A stretch of DNA of 64,000 bases from Methyloversatilis sp. XJ19-49 (lineage in GTDB: Bacteria; Pseudomonadota; Gammaproteobacteria; Burkholderiales; Rhodocyclaceae): assembly GCF_024580145.1 (NCBI RefSeq), contig NZ_JANINI010000004.1:124001-188000 (forward strand), written 5' to 3'. Numbering within the stretch: position 1 is the first letter of the stretch; the number at the start of each line of letters is the position of its first letter. This document shows positions 17,801 to 25,535 of the stretch, in pieces. The translations under genes were made by a program, and so were the position numbers. The notes beneath the pieces were generated by a model. It had not been told where the DNA came from. It searched no databases and saw only the letters and a list, made by a program, of their open reading frames with translations.

Positions 17801-20260
17801 GTGCATCGCCAAACCGATGCGCCGGTTGGAGCACGCTACCTGCCCGCCCGCCGCATTTCGTTGCAGCATGAGGCGCTGGCTTCCACCATGAACGACGCGC
17901 ACGCGTTGGCCGAGTGGGTCGCCACCTATGATGAGCTCCTCGATAAGCGGCAACTGCAGCACAACGGCATCACGGTGGTCCGGTATCGCCGAGCGTCCAC
18001 CAACGGCCGCAACATGATCGTGAGCTCGACCTCCGAGCTGCGCCTGCTCGGCGTGCTGATTCGCCGACGCCTCGGCGAGCTGGGCCTCTCTCTTGGCTCC
18101 GATGAGCTTGATGCCGTGGCCGCCCGCATGAAGAAGGATGCCTTGTCCGTCTCCGGCGACATCGTTCTGCGCGCCGCCAAGCGCGGCGTCTCTGCCGGCG
18201 AAATGCTCGGGCTTGTCCTCAGCCGCCACCTGGTTGCCGAGGAGTTTGCAGCCCAGGCCTGCGTGGGCCAATCGTTCAGCGTATTCTTTCTGCTGGACGA
18301 CTACGCCGATTGGTTGGCCCAGCGCGAAAGTCGCATCGCCGACATCTTGGCCCTTTGTGTCGAAGAGGTGGACGACGGGATTCGGCTGCGCATCGCAGTG
18401 GTCGAATCCAAATACGTTGCCGCCGATGGCTTAGCTGATGCGAAGCGCTCATCGAAGGCGCAACTCATGGCGACGTTGACGACCTTCCGGGCGGCCTTGT
18501 TTGGCGACCCTGGCCGCCTTGACCGCGATGTGTGGCTCTCGCGCCTTGCCGACTTGCTGATCGACGCTGAGATTCCGCCAGGCCTCTCCGGCCTGTTGGA
18601 GCGGGCACGCTCGAAGCTGCGGGAAGGCGACGTGGACATCGGCTTGCGTGGCTATTCCCAAGTCTTCGTCCATTCGGCCGAAACAGGCCAGTCCCAATCG
18701 GCGTCCGAGCAGATCGAGATCGACAATACGGATGGCGTCCAAGCCTGGCAAGAAGTGTTTGACCGGCCAGAACTGCGCAAACTGGTGGAAGCCTATGCGG
18801 CGGGAACAGGCGCAACCGGCGCTCGGACACAGCTGGGCGGCTCAGAGCCTTGGACGTCCGTCGCGTTCAACCGCCCGGCCGCGCGCGTAGCTTGGCACGC
18901 CATGATGGAGCAGCTCGGGCCGCAGCCGGAACAGGCGCAGGAAGCCGCTGGCGCGCCTGAGCCCAATAAGCAGCCCCCGTCGGTCCAGCCAGTGCCCGCT
19001 CCGGCGCAGACCGCCTCCGCGGCGCCCGCCACTGAAAGCGCTGCCGCAGTCGCGCCATTGCCAGTCGCGGTCGCGATGGGGGCGCATTTGTCGGCTTTGA
19101 TCGCCGCTAAGCAAGCGGGCTTGGCCGTGGCGGACGACGAGCGCGAAGCTTGGGCGCAGGAGACCACCAAGAAGCTCAAGACAGCATTGAACAGCTACGG
19201 CTTGCAGGCTGCGGTCTTGGGCACGCGCATGACGCCCAATGGCTGCTTGGTACGCCTGGCGGGTTCTGATCGGCTCAGGGTCGAGGACATTGAGGCCAAG
19301 CGCACTCAACTTCTGACCACCCACGCCATCAACCTGGTGACGGTTCAGCCCAAGCCAGGCGAGATCGTGGTGACGATTGCCGGGGTCAAGAGGCAGGCGG
19401 TGTCGCTTTGGGACTTATGGGCCAAGCGGCAGCTCAACCGCAACATAGCCGGCATCAACACTTCCTTCGTCCTGGGGCTTCAAGAAATTAATGGCTCGCT
19501 GCTCTACCTGAATCTCGGCGGCGAGTTCGGCGGCCTGTCCTCGCATGAACCGCATTCTCTGGTGGCCGGGGCCACGGGCAGCGGCAAGTCGGTGCTGATC
19601 CAAGCGATTCTTTTGGATATTGCCGCGACCAACCCGAAGGAGCTGGCCCAGATCATCCTCATCGATCCCAAGATGGGCGTGGACTATGCGGCGTTGGAGG
19701 ACTTACCGCACATGCGTGAGGCGATCATCACGACCAAGGAGCGCTCGACCGAAGTGTTGGGCGCGCTGGTCGAGGAGATGGAGAGCCGATACAGGGCGTT
19801 CGCCCAAGCTCGCGCGCGAGACCTGGCAACGTTTAACGCAAAGGCAGCCCCCGACGCTCGTTTGCCCATGGTTTTCCTGATCCACGACGAATTCGCTGAC
19901 TGGATGCTTGACGATGGCTACAAGGGCGCTGTTAGCGCCGCGGTGCAGAGGCTTGGCGTGAAGGCACGCGCCGCAGGCATCCATTTGACCTTCGCAGCGC
20001 AGCGGCCCGACAAAGACGTGATGCCCATGCAGTTGCGCGAGAACCTCGGCAACCGGCTGATCCTAAAGGTTGCCAGCGAGGCCACGTCAAAGATTGCGCT
20101 TGATCGTCCAGGCGCCGAACTGCTGCTCGGACGGGGCCATATGGCCGCAAAGCTCAATGGCGAGCAAGGACTTGTTTTCGCTCAGGCGCCGTTCCTGTCT
20201 GACGACGATATTGCCTTGGCGGTTACCGCGATTCGCGCCTCAAGTTTGAACATGACATAG
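14855..20260 (+). CDS. sspH: SspH/DptH-like giant protein with C-terminal HerA/FtsK ATPase domain
   Basis: This 1801-residue protein starts at TTG 14855, supported by AAGGGAG 7 bases upstream. The first 1340 residues are unrecognised, large and helical. An Ala/Pro-rich linker follows (about 1345-1415). The C-terminal part is a FtsK/HerA-type motor: Walker A AGATGSGKSVLIQAILL (about 1570-1580), IILIDPKMGVDYAALED, Walker B MVFLIHDEFADWM (about 1670) and LTFAAQRPDK. Such domains translocate DNA. In PT-linked restriction the H component is proposed to be the motor or nicking partner. The gene is probably co-transcribed with the two upstream genes and perhaps with the next one (32-bp gap). Confidence 0.7.
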   Translation: MLTDRIIGRVGADILAKRISDAREADGSAHDSAALFRLDKLSSSQVASVVRAVLANHDLAARVDLMIPEALVEGQGLPPEALIQHNAGFVRNNAQTSKEAILTANGNEHNLADTLGHVTALGAKELRANEEAWVDATCHVAGMAPVPDDRQVFRSALRGLISAYDLSLVQLGDFCAHVTEAMSATRGLPIRDAIGWSLPKVGLPRDTAFFASAKTYGASYKPWKKAFEKLFAHRAPLLLRLRPNGQPLDPDEMRQRLEDNAASITDAARVALEAFINAPMGENQPAADVAELEWETDGVCHIFDKPKEKLQGLAEHTLRFFEHDCDDAEALDEKWKRHLEDLKAREKRSEWNDDDKVFFELHRRFMEPSRQLHSRWEKAIFGKAIECNDFLDGFASVAHHLLAGADDMAGERFLRFTVNKGRTEWRTRFNHDVGCYFSAMYRGIQELMGSRVKWEVKGMGVGNLPDPLFHYEKFFAKEKELRGATLKPVSSLARNAVQIKFDVALVQRIGERENVIDKTQLVWSYRPESIGLALVSDMRRLLEKGAVGCTEVPRRLVSKKGGVQSVSLLDTGTLEATFSRDAGSLIPPANKLRSLRAEIKDRIKELANEGRLTKEQRDELRVAWDAFEADYISAMKDFIDTGLQGESVLRQAESFSTLLNALMVHARGDVCRAKLVAEVLSIATARISGAQPSLIIPPWHPERMKALAVKTRRVAGLVTHLLNSDSVLFGHRDIFFREFSEELAHPFYPEIAVLQRGSEPLLVAESSTVNGYSLFERPVRGEEDSMTDVDPTAAAKQARELLERYIGLQPHEAANLSVLLYNADAAELPLATVRELASLQTEDDFQCNVSVRHSDSAKLRRVYAELVNNACDDPELPVVSETSDNFISKLRIAVTPASATPGQDEGGFKPFDVAFLHDVVSRTAVEEWLSVDWTNDRPSLEHAPSRWSYRSVSGENELKSTTFLTCPWQTASGWAYVGAVAAVHRQTDAPVGARYLPARRISLQHEALASTMNDAHALAEWVATYDELLDKRQLQHNGITVVRYRRASTNGRNMIVSSTSELRLLGVLIRRRLGELGLSLGSDELDAVAARMKKDALSVSGDIVLRAAKRGVSAGEMLGLVLSRHLVAEEFAAQACVGQSFSVFFLLDDYADWLAQRESRIADILALCVEEVDDGIRLRIAVVESKYVAADGLADAKRSSKAQLMATLTTFRAALFGDPGRLDRDVWLSRLADLLIDAEIPPGLSGLLERARSKLREGDVDIGLRGYSQVFVHSAETGQSQSASEQIEIDNTDGVQAWQEVFDRPELRKLVEAYAAGTGATGARTQLGGSEPWTSVAFNRPAARVAWHAMMEQLGPQPEQAQEAAGAPEPNKQPPSVQPVPAPAQTASAAPATESAAAVAPLPVAVAMGAHLSALIAAKQAGLAVADDEREAWAQETTKKLKTALNSYGLQAAVLGTRMTPNGCLVRLAGSDRLRVEDIEAKRTQLLTTHAINLVTVQPKPGEIVVTIAGVKRQAVSLWDLWAKRQLNRNIAGINTSFVLGLQEINGSLLYLNLGGEFGGLSSHEPHSLVAGATGSGKSVLIQAILLDIAATNPKELAQIILIDPKMGVDYAALEDLPHMREAIITTKERSTEVLGALVEEMESRYRAFAQARARDLATFNAKAAPDARLPMVFLIHDEFADWMLDDGYKGAVSAAVQRLGVKARAAGIHLTFAAQRPDKDVMPMQLRENLGNRLILKVASEATSKIALDRPGAELLLGRGHMAAKLNGEQGLVFAQAPFLSDDDIALAVTAIRASSLNMT

Positions 20261-20292
20261 TTGGGTCGGCTGATGTCCCAAGGAAATTAAGT

Positions 20293-22656
20293 ATGACAAA
20301 TTCATTTAATGAAGAAGGCCAGCCTTTTCGAATCGCTGCGCGTGCGATGCGGCAGCTCGGTGCCGAACTGATTACATCTGATGAAATGGCTCTCTATGAG
20401 CTCATTAAAAACGCTTTTGATGCGCGTGCGCCACGGGCAAAGGTTTCAATTTCCGCGCCAGCGGATGCAGGCGCCGTTGCGCTTGTTCGTGAACAGCTCT
20501 TAGCCCAAAAGATTTCTAAGGTCGCCGCGCTCGAAAGGCTCGATAAAGCGATCTCTGTGGATCTTGATCTTGATCAACGGGCACAGGTATTGAGCCTGTT
20601 CAAGGAGAATTTCGCCTCGCGCGAAGACTTGGCGCAATGCATCGAAAAATTTTTGCTTGATGACTACTGGATTCAGATAAGCGACAGTGGTGAAGGTATG
20701 TCGGCTTCGAATCTACAGAATAGATTCATGGTCGTAGGGACGCCTAACAAATTCTTGGAGAAGAAAACCAGAAAAGAGGGGGGGCATCTGGTTTTGGGCG
20801 AAAAAGGAATAGGTCGTCTGTCCATGATGAAGCTGGGCGACATCGCAATCGTCGAATCCAAAACTGAAGGTGAACGGTATTGGCATTCAATAACTTTTGA
20901 TTGGCGAAAATTTGATGATCCAGCTGCATATCTCGGAGAAGTAAGGTTTCACGTTGTTCGTGGGCAAAGCGACGCCTCCGAGGTTCAGGGAACGGTCATC
21001 ACAATACGTAGACTTATCGCGAACTGGTCAGCCACCAAGGTGCAAGCGTTTCTCAATAAGTTCATTCGCCGATTACAAGACCCAGTTTCCTCACGCAGGC
21101 GGCCCTACCCCATAGATGTTCTTTTAAACGGACACAGGCTGCCCATCGTTCCGTTGCCGCGCTGGCTAACAGAGTGCGCGCAGTTCAAGACTGAAATCAC
21201 ATACACGCCCGGTGACTCTCCCACCTCCGTGGCACTGCGACGCGATCTCAACTGGAAAAGCGCCACCAGTGCTGAATCCAGAAGTTGGACGCTTGAAGAG
21301 ATTTCTCGTGAGGCGAGCGTACCCATAGAAATCTGCCGGCGCCTAGGGCCATTCTCAGTGAGTTGCCTCTGGTTTAATAGATCGCTTATTCACGGTGGCA
21401 TTGAGCACTCGAAGAAAAAGATAGTCGATGAGCTCAATGTTTGGTGCGGAGGGTTTGCAATTTACCGAGATGGATTTCGCGTCGGTCAAACAGGCGGAAT
21501 GGATGATGACTGGCTTGAGTGGGACGCCAAAGCTCTACGCACTAAAGGGTTTACGCTTAACCGGTATCAGACTGTGGGAAGCGTCAACATTTCATCTGAA
21601 ACCAATCCCCATCTTGTCGATGCGGCGAATCGGGAAAGGCTGGTTTCTTGCCCAGAGCAGGATTTGCTCGTCACATTGCTTGGAGACGTGATTGTCAGAG
21701 ACCTGCGCGCGCACATCGATGCTGTGAAGCAGCTTGAAGTCAAGCACGCCATCGAGGAGGAATCTACGGATGAGAGTCTCAAGAAGTCTGAGGACTCACT
21801 GCGACAGACATTGCGAAATGTCGAAGAAATAGGTCGCTCTATTCCGGCTGCAAAACAAAAGATCGATGAAATTCGGCGTGCCCTACAAGGTCAAGTCGAG
21901 TATGTGGAAACGATCCGAAATGCACTTCAGCTTGCTCGCGAGACGCGAGTTGAATTGCTTGAGTTAGCCAATATCGGTCTAGTCGTTGAGATTGTTGTCC
22001 ATGAACTCACACGACTGACCCAGAGGACGGGAGAACTGCTGTCTGATCTCAAAAAGACGGAGGGGGCGAGTTCGGCAATGGTATCGCTAGTTGATAACCT
22101 GCAGACACAGATCATTGCAACAAACAAGCGGATTCGGTCAATTGACGTTATGAGTCCGTCAGGGCGGAATCGTAAGGAACGCTACGATGTTATCGCTCAG
22201 GCACAAACTGTCTTGGCAGGGTTTGACGCCAGGTTCAAGCGCCATCTGATTGAATTCGAGTTGACCGTTGATGGCGAAGACCCCGCTGGGAAACGACTCG
22301 TCGTTCAGCTTGTCAGGGGACTGATAGCTCAAGTTCTTGAAAATCTTTTAACTAATTCTGTGTATTGGGTGCAGCAAAGCCTTCGAGAGCCAGACGTTGT
22401 TCGATACATGTCTGTCGATATTGACTCGCAGGCTTTCACGATTTCCGTATCCGACAATGGGCCGGGAATCGATCCTTCGTATCGCGAAGATGTCTTCAAA
22501 CCCTACTTCACCACCCGGAAAAGGGGCAAAGGGTTGGGTCTCTACATCGCTCGCGAGCTCGTTGAATATCATGGCGGAAAGCTCTATCTAGATTCAACGA
22601 GCGATGCTGATGGGAGACTGAGAACCTTTGTGCTTGAGCTTCCCAAGGAAGGCTAA
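20293..22656 (+). CDS. Dual-GHKL-domain histidine-kinase-like protein
   Basis: This 787-residue protein has AAGGA 8 bases before ATG. The N-terminal GHKL domain (residues about 5-190) has an N box (YELIKNAFDAR), G1 (IQISDSGEGMS) and a glycine-rich lid (GEKGIGRLSMMK), in the style of Hsp90/MORC-like ATPases. The C-terminal 140 residues are a second, histidine-kinase-type ATPase: ENLLTNSVYW, VSDNGPGIDPSY, VFKPYFTTRKRGKGLGLYIA. Between them a coiled coil leads to EIVVHELTRL with His570, placed like a kinase H box. No membrane segment or sensor domain is seen. GC content is visibly lower than in sspH. It pairs with the receiver-like gene 2 bp downstream. Confidence 0.75.
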   Translation: MTNSFNEEGQPFRIAARAMRQLGAELITSDEMALYELIKNAFDARAPRAKVSISAPADAGAVALVREQLLAQKISKVAALERLDKAISVDLDLDQRAQVLSLFKENFASREDLAQCIEKFLLDDYWIQISDSGEGMSASNLQNRFMVVGTPNKFLEKKTRKEGGHLVLGEKGIGRLSMMKLGDIAIVESKTEGERYWHSITFDWRKFDDPAAYLGEVRFHVVRGQSDASEVQGTVITIRRLIANWSATKVQAFLNKFIRRLQDPVSSRRRPYPIDVLLNGHRLPIVPLPRWLTECAQFKTEITYTPGDSPTSVALRRDLNWKSATSAESRSWTLEEISREASVPIEICRRLGPFSVSCLWFNRSLIHGGIEHSKKKIVDELNVWCGGFAIYRDGFRVGQTGGMDDDWLEWDAKALRTKGFTLNRYQTVGSVNISSETNPHLVDAANRERLVSCPEQDLLVTLLGDVIVRDLRAHIDAVKQLEVKHAIEEESTDESLKKSEDSLRQTLRNVEEIGRSIPAAKQKIDEIRRALQGQVEYVETIRNALQLARETRVELLELANIGLVVEIVVHELTRLTQRTGELLSDLKKTEGASSAMVSLVDNLQTQIIATNKRIRSIDVMSPSGRNRKERYDVIAQAQTVLAGFDARFKRHLIEFELTVDGEDPAGKRLVVQLVRGLIAQVLENLLTNSVYWVQQSLREPDVVRYMSVDIDSQAFTISVSDNGPGIDPSYREDVFKPYFTTRKRGKGLGLYIARELVEYHGGKLYLDSTSDADGRLRTFVLELPKEG

Positions 22657-22658
22657 AA

Positions 22659-24683
22659 ATGAACGAGCAGAATATCAATTTGGAAGGTGCGCCGGACAAT
22701 ACCCTCGTGGCTGGTGATCCGCCCCGACTGGCTATTCAGCCACCCGAGGGGCAGGAGCTAGTACTCAAGAGAATACTTGTGGTCGATGACGAGCTCGCGG
22801 GCTTGCGTTGTGAGCACGTCAGGGGAGTTAGTCCAGATTTCTATGACGTGATTTCCGATGTCAACGATCCGCGATTCGAATACTTGCGGCAGGTGGGCCT
22901 TGCAGTTGTGTCAATTGCTGAGCTCATGGACGGCAACATCAATGATGTGGCTGAGTATTTTGGTTCAGACGACGCCGTTTCAAATTTGATTTTGAGTGAT
23001 GCTTTCGCTCAAAGTGCCCACCATGAGTTGAAGGCGTTGCTGAATCCCTTCGTCGAGCGTGCGGCGCGCGTTAAAAAGCTAGAAGCCGCAGTGCGTGAAG
23101 CATTTCCCGCTTCGCATTTTGTGATTGAGATTCGATCTGCCCCTCGTCCTCCTCCGCAGGACGTGTTGTTGTTCGACGGTCTGTTCTTGGACTTGTTTCT
23201 GGAGAATGGTGAGGCCAATCCCGTCGACGGACTGGCTGACTACATGCGGTCAGTCTCGCGGGCAGCCGCCGGAAATGAGATTCCTCCCATCGTGTTGATG
23301 TCATCTCATGAGGAGCTTGAGCAAAACAGGCGGAGTTTCAGCGAGAGGTCGCAGATTAGTGCCGCGGGCTTGCTGATTCTCCCTAAGCAAAAGATTACAA
23401 GTGAGGCTTTCGGCGCTCCCGGTTTGCGGCTTAGTTTTGATCAGTTGACGCGTCAGCGCCCGGCGGCTCGTGAGATGCGGCAGTTTATGGCCAACTGGCT
23501 TAATGCACTCGATGAAGCCAAGAAGAAGGCCTCGGCCACGCTTTGGAATCTGGATGCGTCGGCCATGCAACAAATTCATTTTGCGTCTGTTAGCGACGAT
23601 GATCCTTTTGACCAGCATCTTCATGAGTTGCTCGCGCGCGAGCATCTTGTCCATATTGAAAAAGATGCGAGTGTCTCGTCGAGCATGTCCAAGTTGGACG
23701 GCATTTTTCGGCTGCTGCTGTCGGCCGACGGGAAGGCCATCGAAAACAGGCTGATCGCGCCGACTACCGATGTCCACGCAATGCGAAATCTAATCTCGCA
23801 TTTCACATGGGTGGGTGCATTGCCTTCCGTGCCTTTTGTTACATCTGAGAACGAAGCAGAAGCGGCAAAGAACATTAGCCGAAGCCTGCCTTTTGGCTCT
23901 GTTCTTGCCGGCCCGGACTTGAAGACTGGTTCGATTTGCCTAGTTCATATAACTCAGCAATGCGACTTGAACGGCATAAGCCGAGATGAGGACATCAACG
24001 GTTGCTTGATTTTTGCCCGTGCGCGGGCACGGGAGCTTCAAACATGGGAGAAGCCCGACCCTTCAACAAAGCCACGATTGGTTGCTCGGAATTTGAAGTT
24101 TGACGACAGTGCTGGGCCACATGAATTTGATTTGGACATAGAAGTTGGCCAGGTTTTGGCTTTGCCGTTGGTCGAAGTGGTTCAACGCGCGCGGGAACAG
24201 AGCCTTCGCGTCATTGGGCGTTTGAGGTGCGACATTGCTTCGCATGTCGTCGCTGACACAAGCAACCACATCTCACGCTCGGCCTCTCAGAAAATGATTC
24301 GGCCGGCGATGATGAAAGCGAAGGTGTTCCTTCAAGAGCCGACGTTGCCTCGAAAGTTCACCACTGTTTTGGAGAACCCCAAAACAGGAAAGATTTTCTC
24401 TCTACTGCTTGAAGGCGAGCTATACAGCTTTCAGGACGATGCCTGTATTTGGATTTCGCTATGGCTTAGGAGTGAGTTGGCAAAGCTGAGCATCGTGGTG
24501 GAGGCTGACTTGGTTTGCACCGCGCTGCGCAAGGGTTGGCGCGCCGATAAGCGACTTGCGGGGGTCTTGATGACGAGAGTGAAGAGTGTGAACGCACTCG
24601 ACACCGCGTATAACGCACTCGTTCACCCGGAGGCTACGGCAGGCCAGCCGCAGTTGACCATTGTTATCGAGCGGAGCGCGTGA
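22659..24683 (+). CDS. Receiver-like protein with an interrupted REC fold and unknown C-terminal domain
   Basis: This 674-residue protein contains the elements of a response-regulator receiver, spread out. They are the acidic pair in KRILVVDDELAG (Asp43, Asp44), a candidate phosphoacceptor in GLFLDLFLEN (Asp178), PIVLMSSHEE for the conserved Thr/Ser and LILPKQKI for the conserved Lys. Acidic pair and acceptor are about 135 residues apart instead of about 45, so roughly 90 residues are inserted. The C-terminal 400 residues are not recognised and contain a His/Cys segment (VHITQQCDLNG). It follows the dual-GHKL gene by 2 bp, so they are probably partners. It converges on the sspD-like gene with a 9-bp gap. 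Confidence 0.6.
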   Translation: MNEQNINLEGAPDNTLVAGDPPRLAIQPPEGQELVLKRILVVDDELAGLRCEHVRGVSPDFYDVISDVNDPRFEYLRQVGLAVVSIAELMDGNINDVAEYFGSDDAVSNLILSDAFAQSAHHELKALLNPFVERAARVKKLEAAVREAFPASHFVIEIRSAPRPPPQDVLLFDGLFLDLFLENGEANPVDGLADYMRSVSRAAAGNEIPPIVLMSSHEELEQNRRSFSERSQISAAGLLILPKQKITSEAFGAPGLRLSFDQLTRQRPAAREMRQFMANWLNALDEAKKKASATLWNLDASAMQQIHFASVSDDDPFDQHLHELLAREHLVHIEKDASVSSSMSKLDGIFRLLLSADGKAIENRLIAPTTDVHAMRNLISHFTWVGALPSVPFVTSENEAEAAKNISRSLPFGSVLAGPDLKTGSICLVHITQQCDLNGISRDEDINGCLIFARARARELQTWEKPDPSTKPRLVARNLKFDDSAGPHEFDLDIEVGQVLALPLVEVVQRAREQSLRVIGRLRCDIASHVVADTSNHISRSASQKMIRPAMMKAKVFLQEPTLPRKFTTVLENPKTGKIFSLLLEGELYSFQDDACIWISLWLRSELAKLSIVVEADLVCTALRKGWRADKRLAGVLMTRVKSVNALDTAYNALVHPEATAGQPQLTIVIERSA

Positions 24684-24692
24684 CGTCCAAGC

Positions 24693-25535
24693 CTACTTGT
24701 GACAGATCACGCAGGACCCGTTGCCTTCGTCCTCGCCATAAACATCGTCGATGTCCTCGGGGCATGAGCGAACTGGGCGGAGCGGATTGATCGGGATGAC
24801 CGCGCGAGCGCGCTCCCTGCGCTTCTCAAAGTCAGCCACGATTTGGGCGACCCGCTCGGGTTGCTCCAGCTCAGCAAGCGACTCCCCTGAAGACCAGGTG
24901 AACGGCGAACCGTGCTCCAAGGCGTCTTTCTCCAAGTCCTTGGCGGCCTCGAACTTGTCGGGGTGGCGTTCTTTGAGGCGCACCCATTCGATCTTCTGCT
25001 GGAAGAAGCAGAACGTGCAGCCGCTGCGAGAACGCCACTCGTAATACTTGGGGTAGCCCACGCCGGATGATTCGAGGATGTCCATCACGCCAGCCTTGTC
25101 GATGCCGGCCGTGCGGAAAGGCAGGGACACGCTGAGGTTGTCCCGCTTGGACGAGTAGCCTTCGCGATAGTCTTCGTCGGCTCTGATGGCCACGTATGAA
25201 GTGACCTTGTCTCCGGCAGCGATCATCGGTTTAATCCACTGCTCGAACGGCGTCAGCTTGAGCTTGCGGGTGCACCACCGCGTTTGTGGCGACGGCAAGA
25301 AGTGGTTGTATTCGCGTAGCCAGAAGTCGAAGTCGCGTCGCGGATTGAGCCGCTCAATGGACTTGCCGAGGTAGCCCTCGAGGCGGCCAAGGAACTCATA
25401 AACCTCCGGCAGCTCTTCGCCTGTGTCGGTGAAGAAATACTCGATGGTCAGTTCTGGGTGAGCCTGGCGCATGTGCACGGCTAGTGCCGCGCTGTCCTTG
25501 CCCCCCGACAGTCCGAGAACGTGGCGATCAGCCAT
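24693..25535 (-). CDS. sspD: SspD/DndC-like PAPS-reductase-family PP-loop enzyme
   Basis: This 280-residue protein has the PP-loop LGLSGGKDSAALAVHM at residues 8-23 and the family string YFFTDTGEELPEVYEF. Cysteines that may bind an Fe-S cluster are at RWCTRKLK, SGCTFCFFQQ and near the end (CPED, SCVICHK). In phosphorothioation the enzyme (DndC or SspD) adenylates the DNA backbone for sulfur transfer. An ordinary CysH is less likely given the neighbours. Its start overlaps the end of the ATPase gene by 8 bp. Last gene of the sspB-sspC-sspD-like operon. Confidence 0.75.
   Translation of the reverse strand: MADRHVLGLSGGKDSAALAVHMRQAHPELTIEYFFTDTGEELPEVYEFLGRLEGYLGKSIERLNPRRDFDFWLREYNHFLPSPQTRWCTRKLKLTPFEQWIKPMIAAGDKVTSYVAIRADEDYREGYSSKRDNLSVSLPFRTAGIDKAGVMDILESSGVGYPKYYEWRSRSGCTFCFFQQKIEWVRLKERHPDKFEAAKDLEKDALEHGSPFTWSSGESLAELEQPERVAQIVADFEKRRERARAVIPINPLRPVRSCPEDIDDVYGEDEGNGSCVICHK

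Noticed and set aside
24693-25535. Ordinary assimilatory PAPS reductase (cysH)
   Set aside because: It is embedded by 8-bp overlap in an operon with an ATPase and a DUF4007 protein, far from any sulfate-assimilation gene.
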